A stretch of DNA of 64,000 bases from positions 543,940,331-544,004,330 of the forward strand of contig CM022303.1 of NCBI GenBank assembly GCA_011799875.1, read 5' to 3'. The notes under the pieces are model-generated. The model made no database searches, had not been told where the DNA came from, and saw only the letters and a program-made list of their open reading frames with translations. The stretch comes from Thinopyrum elongatum (taxonomy: Eukaryota > Streptophyta > Magnoliopsida > Poales > Poaceae). How positions within the stretch are numbered: position 1 is the first letter of the stretch; each line of letters begins with the position of its first letter. This document shows, one piece after another, positions 44,302 through 56,200 of the stretch. Position numbers and translations under genes: made by a program.

Positions 44302-45492
44302 CAGCATCTACAGTCAGACTTGGCAAATCTGACCCCTCAAGCGCCCGCGGATGAGCGACCAAGCACCCCTCAAAAATCGCATTCCACATCCGGATACGTC
44401 AAATTAGAAACCTCAAATTCATATTATTACATGCAACGTGAAACCTAATCTAAGCGGACTCGTCCGGTTCCGCTCCCCGCTCGCCCGGCTCTGCCCTGGC
44501 CATGTCCGGCTGCGCTCCTCAGAGTGCTGGTCCAGTCGCCGGCAAGGTAAGGTAGGGCATGTGACACGAGTTGGCTCACGGGACTCAAGTCCCCGCCGTC
44601 TCCCATGCCCTAATCTTTTTCATCGGAGACCAGAACCCGAACAGTGCTGGTGGACGTCAGATCGATGACGGATCTGTCCGGGGACGACCACCGACGTAAA
44701 CCACGATGTGGTTGCGGCGCCCAGACTGATGCGCCATACGGGGCGCCGGAGAATGCGACTCCGCCTCGCCGACATCCGCCACCGCGAGGGCTGCCGCCGC
44801 CTCCCGCGCCCGGTGCCTTGCACGGCGTGCACGCCGTGCCATGGCCTCGTGGGACGATGGTGCGTCCCCAATATCGGCGCGCCACCGGAGGGGTCGCGCG
44901 TCCGCCAGTGTGTTCGTACGCCAAACGGACCGCATGGCCTCCGGTGAGGCAGCTACGGCCGGCCTAGTGCCGGATCCATGCGCCATTTGGGCGGACGCAA
45001 TGGATTCCCGGCGGATGGAGTCCGAGCACAGCCGTCCACGGGCCTCCTCCCGGGTGAGGCGGAACGCAAGCCGGACGACCATCTCCTCCTCGGGGCCGCG
45101 TGGGATGAGCTCGGGGTCGACGGATCTGGAGGTGAAGGACTCGGATCTGCTGCCCGCCATGCCGGAGACGACCGGAAGGAGCCGGAGACGAGTTTGGATG
45201 ACGGAGGGGAGGGGAGGGGAGTAAAGTGGCTAGGGTTTGGTCCGACGAGCGGATGGGAAGGAATTTATGTGGGGTCGGGTGGGCCAGCGTGGACCGGATC
45301 CGACGTGGCGGGCGTGCCCGGGCGCCCCATATCCACCCCATATTTGGGCTGGATATGGGGAGTGCCGGTCAGTCTGGGCGTTTGAGGGCCGTTTGAGGGG
45401 CCCGTCTGGGTCGAAAAATTGTGACCGGGCAGTGATCGGGCGGCCCACCCAGACGTATGAGGCGGGTTTGAGAGGTCCGGCCATAGATGCTC
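44302..45492. mobile_element. Non-autonomous PIF/Harbinger-like element
   Basis: Ends CAGCATCTACAGTCAGAC and, inverted on the right, GAGCATCTATGGCCGGAC, with TTA duplications at 44299-44301 and 45493-45495. The interior is very GC-rich and carries one minus-strand frame. No DDE transposase or Myb-like ORF, so it would need enzymes in trans. Terminal sequence style and TTA target fit PIF/Harbinger. Confidence 0.65.
44657..45160 (-). CDS. Hypothetical protein carried by the Harbinger-like element
   Basis: A 167-codon frame starting MAGSRSESFTSRSVDPELIP, with DPELIPRGPEEEMVVRLAFR and Arg/Ala-rich helical segments (MARRARRARHRAREAAAALA). Not recognised. The stretch lies wholly inside the element and has element-like GC content, so it may be a captured fragment or chance frame in GC-rich DNA. 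There is no TATA box or intron evidence. Confidence 0.25.
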   Translation of the reverse strand: MAGSRSESFTSRSVDPELIPRGPEEEMVVRLAFRLTREEARGRLCSDSIRRESIASAQMAHGSGTRPAVAASPEAMRSVWRTNTLADARPLRWRADIGDAPSSHEAMARRARRARHRAREAAAALAVADVGEAESHSPAPRMAHQSGRRNHIVVYVGGRPRTDPSSI

Positions 45493-45508
45493 TTATGGCT
45501 TACTACTA

Positions 45509-45631
45509 CTCCCTCCGTCCCAAAATTCTTGTCTTAAATTTATCTAGATACGGATGTATCTAACACTAAAATGTGAATAGATACAACCGTATGTAGACAA
45601 ATTTAAGACAAGAATTTTGAGACGGAGGGAG
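45509..45631. mobile_element. Stowaway MITE (Thalos-like)
   Basis: CTCCCTCCGTCCCAAAATTC at the left and its inverse at the right enclose 123 bp, with TA duplications at 45507-45508 and 45632-45633. The sequence matches the Triticeae Thalos family as remembered, including the GATACGGATGTATCTAACAC block. Confidence 0.9.
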
Positions 45632-45633
45632 TA

Positions 45634-45928
45634 GAATACTTGGCCTTAAATGAACTTGGAATTGCAGTCTTGCCCAATAAATATAGAGACTCCATTTCAA
45701 CGCAGACATGAAAACTACTGAAGTCACTAGTACTAAAATTTTCTTAACGGTGTTCATTGTGCATCTTTTTTTTTGAGAGAGAGAGAGACGTGTTCATTGG
45801 GCATCTTGACGATCCACTCGGTTGATGGGCCAAAGGGCATAGGCTGCTAATTAAGGGTGCAAAGCTTGATCGATCTTTGACTGTACTGAACCACCAGCTT
45901 GTGGATTTCTTTTAAATAAACCGAAACT
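45634..45928. other. Spacer with GA microsatellite
   Basis: No gene. GA dinucleotide run at 45775-45790. The high-coordinate end looks like the 3' untranslated tail of the RNase H pseudogene: on the minus strand there are two AATAAA motifs near 45915-45945. Confidence 0.4.
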
Positions 45929-46385
45929 TTATTCATTAGAAATAAACAGTATATCATTTGTGAGGATCATTACAATTTCATTTAAGGGTTCTTCAAACCA
46001 ATCAGAAGTCAAAGAAAATCTAGCTAATCTAGCGAGCTCATCTGCTACTTTATTTGCTTCTCTGTTACAATGTTCGAATCTAGTAGTAACGAAGTCACAG
46101 GCATAATGAAAACAATCGTCGAAGATTGCCGCCGCCACACCCGCCGACTGTCCTCCGTCCTGCATGGTGTCAATCACCTTTAGGTTGTCTGAGTTAATAA
46201 TAAGGCAATTACATCCCGCCCTTTGCGGCAGTGTTAGACCAAATTTAAGAGCTAAGGCTTTCAGCATCAACACATCCGCGCAATAGTCAATCTTCCCATT
46301 CCCTCCAGCAATAAACCTGCCTTTTTCGTCTCTCAGAACCGCCCCAGCGTGCCCCCAATGTTGGAGCCAGTGAGAGGTCACGTTC
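45929..46385 (-). pseudogene. RNase H-like (RVT_3) domain pseudogene
   Basis: Homologous to the plant RNase H-like domain common in non-LTR element ORFs and in many short grass proteins. Visible: GHAGAVLRDEKGRFIAGGNG (first strands), GCNCLIINSDNLKVIDTMQD (middle Asp), then FEHCNREANKVADELARLAR (final Asp helix) and a C-terminal WFEEP motif before the stop. The first acidic residue's strand is cut off, and the second catalytic position, usually Glu in an AEA context, is Lys here (MLKALALKFG), so activity is unlikely. Upstream residues (46386-46462) do not match the family and look like unrelated sequence joined in frame. It stands alone, without an RT. Confidence 0.7.
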
Positions 46386-47004
46386 GCTCTGCATGGACAC
46401 GAATGCCGCTCTGGCGCTCTAGGTCCGCTCTGCGTCTGCCATGGAGGTGATTTTGATTGCACTGGATGTTAAATTTTGCTTAGGCGCGGTTGTGCTGCTG
46501 CTCCTTTTTGTGCTGATATGTGCTCTTTTTTTGTAGGTTGGTGTTAAGTGAGCATGTAATTTGTCATCTAAATCGTCTGTTTTGTCATCCTCTTCTCTTC
46601 GTTCGAGCTGACCTTCGTTCGATGTCAAGGTATGATTCCTCATGTGTTCACCATACATATGACTGCTTCTATGTTCTTGTTCGGTGGTGATTTTACATTT
46701 TACTAGAAAACTTGAGTCGAGTGGGCATGTTCAGAGATTCAGTCGGATACACTGTACCAAACATCAATCAAACATAATTTTGATTCTTAAAAATGTTAGT
46801 AGTCCGAACATGCCATCAGGAACCCTTATTCCTGACTGGTTATTGGTGGTCAGCATTCAATGGACTTTACAATAGGGCTTTTGCCTAAAGACACTCAGAT
46901 GTGATTCGCTGTTCTGTGGATCTGTAGCGAAGAGTTGATCTCTTCAGCTCTTATGATGTGTTGTGTCATTTCGTAATGTTCTGTCCCCTGTGCTTCAAAG
47001 CCTA
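46386..47004. other. Spacer without recognised gene
   Basis: AT-moderate, apparently low-copy DNA. No supported coding region. Confidence 0.4.
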
Positions 47005-47147
47005 TTTTCATTTCTGACAATTGTCTTTGGGCAATCTGGTGCGGGTAACAATTGGGCCAAGGGCCACTACCCCACTACACAGAGGGTGCTGAGCTTATTG
47101 ATTCTGTTTTGGATGTTGTGAGGAAGAGGCTGAGAATTATCTGCATG
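47005..47147 (+). pseudogene. Beta-tubulin exon 1 fragment
   Basis: Translates, with breaks, to the conserved GTP-binding N-domain stretch of beta-tubulin: [14 protein letters not shown], then [16 protein letters not shown]. The leading DNFVF codons are readable with a 2-bp loss. An extra 8 bp (CCCACTAC, 47071-47078) duplicates the HY codons and shifts the frame. One G is missing after VVRK, and a further small deletion precedes the end. The fragment stops at a GT (47148), where plant beta-tubulin genes have their first intron, so it came from genomic DNA, not from a processed transcript. No other tubulin exon was found nearby. Non-functional. Confidence 0.85.
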
Positions 47148-49321
47148 GTAATGAGCTTATCACTTATCGAACTCTGATAGTTGCTACATAGAATCCTGTT
47201 TATGCCATTATAGTGTGTGTGCTTATGTGGTGTCCCCTTAATATATAATGTATGTCATATTGGTATTGCGGTGATCGTGAATTCTGTAAAAGGACTTGTC
47301 ACCCTGTACCTTTGGAGTATTTACATGTCCAGCACTCATTTTATTATCTATTATATCAGCGGGCAGGCTATATATCCTTTAGATTTGTCGTCCCACAAAA
47401 TAGGTAGCATAACAATCCTTCTATCAGTGTAAATAGTATTGTGATGTAGTTTAGTGGTCAACAAGGATTCTATAAGGATGGAAAACACACATTTAAGACA
47501 GTGTTCTTATTTTGTATTCTTCCTTAGCAAGCACTTCTTCTTGGTCCTTCTCTGTTCTCTTTCTCCCCCTTGTCATGATAATATCTTGAGTCATCTTTGC
47601 AAGAGCTGCTAACAAAAAGTTGAACATCTTAGCAGGCTCGTATACCCTAAGTGGAAACTTATTGCAGCAACCATGTTCTCTAAGTGGAATATCTATGCAG
47701 TTCTGATTCTGAATGAGGATTTCTGAATGTATTAATTAATCATTTTCAAATCCTTCATAAACACCACACTATAACCCTTGAAGTCATGTTAAGGTTAATT
47801 CTTCATACTGGATCTAAACTTTTGGCTTTAAACTTCAAGAGATATTTATTCTTTACACATGCCCATCTCATTTGACGTGTATAGAGGCTAACCACTATCC
47901 ATACCCGTCCTCTATAAATGGGCATTCCATCAAAGTTAATAGTATTGTGGTCATCATCGAGAAGCCAAACGGTAGCACCAAAATATAAAGTGAAGAGACC
48001 CACTTATCCAGAACAAGGTAGATCATCAGGCTATCATAGCAAACATCAAATGGAATACCGCAAATACAATCGCCAATCTTAGAAAACTCAGTGAACGGTA
48101 AGGAGATTGGCTTGTATGGACTCACAGTTCGCCCTCTCAGTACACAATTGCCAATCTAAGTTGTTCGAATAAAAACTACTTCTTAGTTTCCATGTTTTGT
48201 TCTATTGGTCCCTGTTGTTTTATTTTCAAATCTGCGGATTATAATTATGGATCCAAGGATTCAGATTTGTTCCATGATTTTTGCTTGCAGTAAAACTCTT
48301 AGTAGAGACAACTGGATATAGGAAACAAAGTGAATTACCAGTTTTCTGTTGAACAATCACTACTCTGATTTTATTGTGACATATACCTAAATTTATTCTT
48401 AAAGAAAACTTGACATGCAGACTGCATGTGCTTATGTATTGTTTCAGTAACATCATTACATAGTAATCCAGTTATAACTATGTAAGAGCCAATAGGAGGC
48501 ATGTCATTGTAGCTCTGTACTACTATTTCAGTTACATGATTCTATATAGCTAAAAATATGTACTGTTGTATTCAAACAAACAGATCCTTCTAATACAGCA
48601 GCTATACATTAATAGAGAGAAGTAATATATACTATATTCAGTCAGATTTTGTTTTTCATGTCCATATATAAGTTCTCTCTTATCTCTTTGTGTACATTTT
48701 CAAATAGCAACTTACTTGTTGTGGAATTTATGTTCCTACTTTATGTAGATAAATAAATAAAGGATCTATGTTGCAGTGTTTATTCCTTTGCACTTTTTAT
48801 TTAGAAATAAGTCTATTTTTGTACAATTGCTATAACTGAAGTTGGTTGTTCATGCAGACACAATGTGCACTAACAGAAGATAGCAGAAACAATGGGACAA
48901 ATTCAAGTATGTATCTGCCAAAGTTGATAGGTTTAACTCAAGGCATTGCATTACTATGTCATGGTGTACTATTCTTTAAAGATTTGTAGGAGGTACTAGA
49001 AAATATAACTCGATGAGGGATGCATTGATTTTAAAAAACAGCTTGAAAGCATTGAGTTTAGTAAAATACTGTATAGCCTTCTCCTAGAAGTTTGATACAC
49101 TTTTCAAGAAAACAAACTTTTGTTAATCATTAAGCTATAACTTTTCTCATATTTGAACAGCAAAATTATTTGAGTTCTATTACAAAAAATGGCATGTTAA
49201 AAAAGGTGACTTGGTGTAACTTTTGCAAAGTTTGTTGAAAGGAAGGCAATGACGGTGCATTTCATTCTCATATGTGTTCCTTTTACAGTCCAATGCATCC
49301 TTTGGAATGGGAGTTGAGTAG
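47148..49321. other. AT-rich stretch, possible introns of a host gene
   Basis: No open region with clear homology. Composition and scattered pyrimidine tract-AG sites (for example before 48859 and 49289) are intron-like, and the candidate exons start at its end. Confidence 0.35.
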
Positions 49322-49450
49322 GCATGGTTTCCCTCTACATCCTGCGTCCACACGGCTAGATCGGCAAATCTAACTATGGTGGTGTGTCAGAAAGCCCCCC
49401 AAGCAATTCAATTGGATATTTCTAGGGATCAATTCTGGAAAATCACGCAG
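49322..49450 (+). CDS. Candidate exon 1 of an unrecognised host gene
   Basis: 43 codons ending in phase 0 at CACGCAG|GTACCC. The residues look protein-like: VVCQKAPQAIQLDISRDQFW and then KITQ. An in-frame TAG at 49319-49321 sets the left limit. The true exon may begin at the acceptor 49288 (TTTTACAG) and contain that stop, which would make the gene a pseudogene. The frame joins without shift to the next candidate exon at 49968. Function unknown. Confidence 0.3.
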
Positions 49451-49967
49451 GTACCCTTAGTTTATCTCATTTTGCGGTTATTTGAAAGATTATTTATTGT
49501 TGTTCAGTAGCTATAGAAGTTCAGAGATGGGCTCGTCTCCTCTTTATTTTGTAGTTTGCCTCGGATATCAATGATGGTAATGTACAGAAACAACAACTTA
49601 TCTTTTGATCATATACATTGATAAGCATGTCGATTAATAGCTTCTCTTTGTTTGTCACCTGGCAGTTACCATGAAACTCTTCAATTGTTCAGAGTTATTT
49701 TGTCAAATAAATAAACTTATATTTGGACTTTCATCATGTGTTTCTGATTTTTATTTGTTCATGCCAAAATATTGGATGAACTCTGAGATTGGCACATGAA
49801 TGATTTTATCGTATTTCTCTTTTGATCTGATATCATGAATCAACATCACCCTCTTTCTCAATAGTACTTAGACAATGGGGGTGATGTTGATTGCATGCAA
49901 CAGTTGTATGCACAGTTCTGTACTTGTTATCTTCTGTGAGTAAAATCCAAGATATATTTATCTGCAG

Positions 49968-50075
49968 AATGGCGATCCTCGTCTTTCATGCTTTGGTTTG
50001 ATGGTAAACAGCAGAGATGGGGAAAATTATAGCAAAACCCTTGCACACACACCCCTCCAGAATATAAGAGAAATG
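49968..50075 (+). CDS. Candidate exon 2 of the same host gene
   Basis: Exactly 36 codons between acceptor ATCTGCAG and donor AAATG|GTATGT, phase 0 on both sides, fully open: [20 protein letters not shown], then [16 protein letters not shown]. It follows exon 1 and precedes exon 3 in the same phase. No family recognised. Confidence 0.35.
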
Positions 50076-50207
50076 GTATGTTCTTACCCTCGTACATGTA
50101 TTCAAAATTTTCTCCTCCCAATATTATCTAAGCTATCATTTAGTGAATACACTTTAATGTTTTCTTTACTTGATTTGTGACAGCCGTTTCTTGTTTTGAT
50201 TCCTTAG

Positions 50208-53200
50208 TCAGGAAATGTGGTACAAATAATAAAGATGTTAACCTGTGAGAATGGAGTACTGACTTTCACACTAATGGAATGCTACCTGCTACTTCTTGAG
50301 CTTGCGTTGATTTTTCCCTTGAAGAGAAAAGGGTGATGCAGCAAAGCAGAGATAAGTATTTCCCTCAGTTTGAGAACCAAGGTATCAATCCAGTAGGAGA
50401 CAACGCACAAATCACTGAATACCTGCACAAACAATCAAACAACTTGCACCCAATGCGATAAAGGGGTTGTCAATCCCTTCACGATTATTTGCAAAAGTGA
50501 GATCTGATAGAGATAGATAAACGATAAAGTAAATATTTTTGGTATTTTTGTTTTATAGATCGGAAAGTAAAAGATTGTAAAATAGTAGATCGGAAACTAA
50601 TATGATGGAAAATAGAAGATTACATGATGGAAAATAGACCCGGGGGCCATATGTTTCACTAGAGGCTTCTCTCAAGATAGAAAATAATACGGTGGGTGAA
50701 CAAATTACTGCCGAGCAATTGATAGAAAAGCGCAAAGTTATGACGATATCTAAGGCAATGATCATGAATATAGGCATCACGTCAGTGTCAAGTAGACCGA
50801 AATGATTCTGCATCTACTACTATTACTCCACACATCGACCGCTATCCAGCATGCATCTAGAGTATTAAGTTCATAAAGAACGGAGTAATGCATTAAGTAA
50901 GATGACATGATGTAGAGGAATTAACTCAAGCAATATGATGAAAACCCCATCTTTTTATCCTCGATGGCAACAATACAATACGTGCCTTGCTGCCCCTACT
51001 GTCACTGGGAAAGGACACCGCAAGATTGAACCCAAAGCTAAGCGCTTCTCCCATTGCAAGAAAAACCAATCCAGTTGGCCAAACCAAACCGATAGTTCGA
51101 AGAGAATTACAGAGATATCAAATCATGCATATAAGAATTCAGAGAAGATTCAAATAATATTCATAGATAAGCTGATCATAAATCCACAATTCATCGGATC
51201 TCGGCAAACACACCGTAAAAAAGTATTACATCAAATAGATCTCCAAGAACATCGAGGAGAACATGGTATTGAGAATCAAAGAGAGAGAAGAAGCCATCTA
51301 GCTACTAGCTATGGACCCGTAGGTCTGTGGTAAACTACTCACGCTTCATCGGAAGGGCAATGGTGTTGATGTAGAAGCCCTCCGTGATCGAATCCCCCTC
51401 TGGCAGAGTGCCGGAAAAGGTCCCTGGATGGGATCTCACGGGTACAGAAGGTTGCGGCGGTGGAAAAGTGTTTTCGTGGATGCCTCTGTTGGTTTGGGGA
51501 TATTTGGGAATATATAGGCGAAAGAATTAGGTCAGGAAGTGCACGAGGGGCCCACAAGGGTGGGGGGTGCGGCCTCCGTCCTTGTGGCCACCTCGTGGCT
51601 CCTCCGACTTCATCTCCAAGTCTCTTGGTTTCCTTCTGGTCCAAGAAAAATCATCGCGAAAGTTTTATTCCGTTTGGACTCCGTTTGGTATTCCTTTTCT
51701 GCGAAACTCAAAAACAAGGAAAAAAACTGGCACTGGGCTCTAGGTTAATAGGTTAGTCCCAAAAATAATATAAAATAGCATATTAATGCATATAAAACAT
51801 CCAAAACAGATAATATAATAGCATGAAATAATCAAAAATTATAGATACGTTGGAGACGTATCAAGCATCCCCAAGCTTAATTCCTGCTCGTCCTCGAGTA
51901 GGTAAATGATAAAAATAGAATTTTTGATGTGGAATGCTACCTAACATATTGATCCATGTAATTTTCTTTATTGTGGCATGAATGTTCAGATCCGTAAGAT
52001 TCAAAACAAAAGTTTAATATTGACATAAAAACAATAATACTTCGAGCATACTAACAAGGCAATTATGTCTTCTCAAAATAACATGGCCAAAGAAAGCTTA
52101 TCCCTACAAATTCATATAGTCTGGCTATGCTCCATCTTCATCACACAAAATACTCAAATCATGCACAACCCCGATGACAAGCCAAGCAATTGTTTTATAC
52201 TTTTGACGTTCTCAAACCTTTTCAACTTTCACACAATACATGTGCGTGAGCCATGGACATAGCACTATAGGTGGAATAGAATATGGTGGTTGTGGAGAAG
52301 ACAAAAAGAGGGAGATAGTCTCACATCAACTAGGCGTATCAACGGGCTATGGAGATGCCCATCAATAGATATCAATGTGAGTGAGTAGGGATTGCCATGC
52401 AACGGATGCACTAAAGCTATAAGTTTATGAAAGCTCAAAAAGAAACTAAGTGGGTGTGCATCCAACTTGCTTGCTCACGAAGACCTAGGGCAATTTGAGG
52501 AAGCCCATCATTGGAATATACAAGCCAAGTTCTATAATGAAAAATTCCCACTAGTAAATGAAAGTGACAACATAGGAGACTCTCTATCATGAAGATCACG
52601 GTGCTACTTTGAAGCACAAGTGTGGTAAAAGGATAGTAACATTGCCCCTTCTCTCTTTTCTCTCATTTTTTTTATTTGGGCCTTCTCTCTTTTTTTTTGC
52701 CTCTTTTTTTTTCCGGAGTCTCATCCCGACTTGTGGGGGAATCATAGTCTCCATCATCCTTTCCTCACATGGGACAATGCTCTAATAATGAAGATCATCA
52801 CACTTTTATTTAACTACAACTCAAGAATTACAACTCGATTCTTAGAACAAAATATGACTCTATATGAATGCCTCCGGCGGTGTACCGGGATGTGCAATGG
52901 ATCAAGAGTGACATGTATGAAAGAATTATGAACGGTGGCTTTGCCACAAATATGATGTCAACTACATGATCATGCAAAGCAATATGACAATGATGAAGCG
53001 TGTCATAATAAAACAGAACGGTGGAAAGTTGCATGGCAATATATCTCGGAATGGCTATGGAAATGCCATAATAGGTAGGTATGGTGGCTGTTTTGAGGAA
53101 GGTATATGGTGGGTGTATGGTACCGGCGAAAGTTGCGCAGTACTAGAGAGGCTAGCAATGGTGGAAGGGTGAGAGTGCGTATAATCCATGGACTCAACAT

Positions 53201-56200
53201 TAGTCATAAAGAACTCACATACTTATTGCAAAAATATATTAGTCATCGAAACAAAGTACTACACGCATGCTCCTAGGGGGATAGATTGGTAGGAAAAGAC
53301 CATCGCTCGTCCCCGACCGCCACTCATAAGGAAGACAATCAATAAATAAATCATGCTCCGACTTCATCACATAACGGTTCACCATACGTGCATGCTACGG
53401 GAATCACAAATCTTAACACAAGTATTTCTCAAATCCACAATTACTCACTAGCATGACTCTAATATCACCATCTTTATATCTCAAAACAATCATAAGGAAT
53501 CAAACTTCTCATAGTATTCAATGCACTTTATATGAAAGTTTTTATTATATCCCTCTTGGATGCCTATCATATTAGGACTAAATTTATAACCAAAGCAAAT
53601 TACCATGTTGTTTAAAGACTCTCAAAATAATATAAGTGAAGCATGAGAGTTCAACAATTTCTACAAAATAAAGCCACCGCCGTGCTCTAAAAAGATATAA
53701 GTGAAGCACTAGAACAAAATTGCCTAGCTCAAAAGATATAAGTGAAGCACATAGAGTATTCTAATAAATCACGATTCATGTGTGACCCTCTCAAAAGGTG
53801 TGTACAGCAAGGATGATTGTGGCAAACTAAAAAGCAAAGACTCAAATCATAAAAGACGCTCCAAGCAAAACACATATCATGTGGTGAATAAAAATATAGC
53901 CTCAAGTAAAGTTACCGATAGACGAAGACGAAAGAGGGGATGCCTTCCGGGGCATCCCCAAGCTTAGGCTCTTGGTTGTCCTTGAATATTACCTTGGGGT
54001 GCCTTGGGCATCCCCAAGCTTAGGCTCTTGCCACTCCTTATTCCATAGTCCATCAAATCCTTACCCAAAAACTTGAAAACTTCACAACACAAAACTCAAC
54101 AAAAAATCTCATAAGCTCCGTTAGTATAAGAAAATAAATCACCACTTTGGTACTGTTTTGAACTCATTCTTTATTTATATTTATGTAATATATACTGTAT
54201 TCCAACTTTTCCATGGTTCATACCCCCCGACACTACCCATAGATTCATCAAAATAAGCAAACAACACAAAGAAAACAGAATCTGTCAAAAACAGAATAGT
54301 CTGTGAAGATCCTAATTGTTCTAATACTTATGTAACTCCAAATATTCTGAAAAATTAGGACAACATAGGAAATTGGGATATAAATCTCGTATAAATAATT
54401 CAGAGTTTTTAAACACTCCAGTGAATTACTAAAATTCTGAGACTGGACACAAAAGTTTCTGTTTTTCAGCAAGATAAAATCAACTATCACCGTAAGCCAT
54501 CCCAAAGGTCTTACTTGGCACAAACACTAATTAAAACATAAAACCACATCTAACCAGAGGCTAGATGAATTATTTCTTGCAAAACAGAACAAAAAAAAAT
54601 CAAAAACAAAAATAAAATTGGGTTGCCTCCCAACAAGCGCTATTGTTTAACGCCCTTAGCTAGGCATAAAAACACGAATAGATCTAGGTATTGTCATCTT
54701 TGGTATGCAATCCATAAGTAGCTCTCATAATAGATTCATATGGCAATTTAATTTTTTTTCTAGGAAAGTGCTCCATGCCCTTCCTTAACGGAAATTGAAA
54801 TCTAATGTTTCCTTCTTTCATATCAATAATTGCACCAATCGTTCTAAGGAAAGGTCTACCAAGAATAATAGGACATGTAGGATTGCAATCTATATCAAGA
54901 ACAATGAAATCTACGGGCACATCATTCCTATTTGCAACAATAAGAACATCATTAATCCTTCCCATAGGTTTCTTAATAGTGGAATCCACGAGATGCAAAT
55001 TTAAAGAACAATCATCAAATTCACAGAAACCTAACACATCACATAAAGTTTTTGGATTCGTGGAAACACTAGCACCCAAATCACACAAAAGCATAGCACT
55101 CATAATCTTTAATCTTAATCTTAATAGTAGGTTCCCACTCATCATAAAGTTTTCTAGGGATAGAAACTTCCAATTCAAGCTTTTCTTCAAAAGATTGCAT
55201 CATAGCATCAACGATATGTTTAGTAAAAGCTTTGTTTCGATTGTAAGCATGAGGAGAATTCAACATGCATTGCAACAAGGAAATACAATCTATTAAAGAA
55301 CAATTATCATAATTAAATTTCTTGAAATCCAAAAGAGTGGGTTCATTGCTACTTAAAGTTTTGACCTCTACAATCCCACTTTTATCAATTTTTACATCAA
55401 GATCTAAAAACTCTGAATCATTGGGACGCCTTTTAACTAAAGTTGACTCATCTCAGTCCCATCTTTATCAAGATTTATATTGGAAAACAAAGATTCAATA
55501 GGAGTCACATCAATCACTTTAAGATCTTCATCATTATTTTCACGAAAACTAGAAGAACATGTTTTTACAAACCAATATTTTTTAGCACGCATCTTAGCGG
55601 TTCTTTCTTTACACTCATCAATGGAAATTCTCATAGCTTTGAGAGACTCATTGATATCATGCTTTGGTGGAATAGATCTAAGTTTCAAAGAGTCAACATC
55701 AAGAGAAATTCTATCCATGTTCCTAGCCAAATCATCAATCTTAAGCAATTTCTCTTCAATCAAAGCATTGAAATTTTTTTGCGAACTCATAAATTCTTTA
55801 ACACTATTCTCAAAATCAGAGGGCATCTTATTATAATTTTCATAAGAATTGTTGTAGGAATTACCATAATTATTAGAGGAATTACTAGGAAATGGCCTAG
55901 GATTAAAATTGCCCCTATACGCGTTATTACCAAAATTGTTCCTACCAACAAAATTCACATCCATAGATTCATTATTATTTTCAATCAAAGTGGACAAAGG
56001 CATATCATTAGGATCCAAAGAAGCACTATTGCTAGCAAATAATTTCATAAGTTCATCCATCTTTCCACTCAAAACATTAATCTCTTCAATTGCATGCACT
56101 TTTTTACTAGTGGAAGATCTTTCGGTATGCCATTGAGAATAATTAACCATAATATTATCTAGAAGTTTAGTAGCTTTTCCTAGAGTAATTTCCATAAAAG

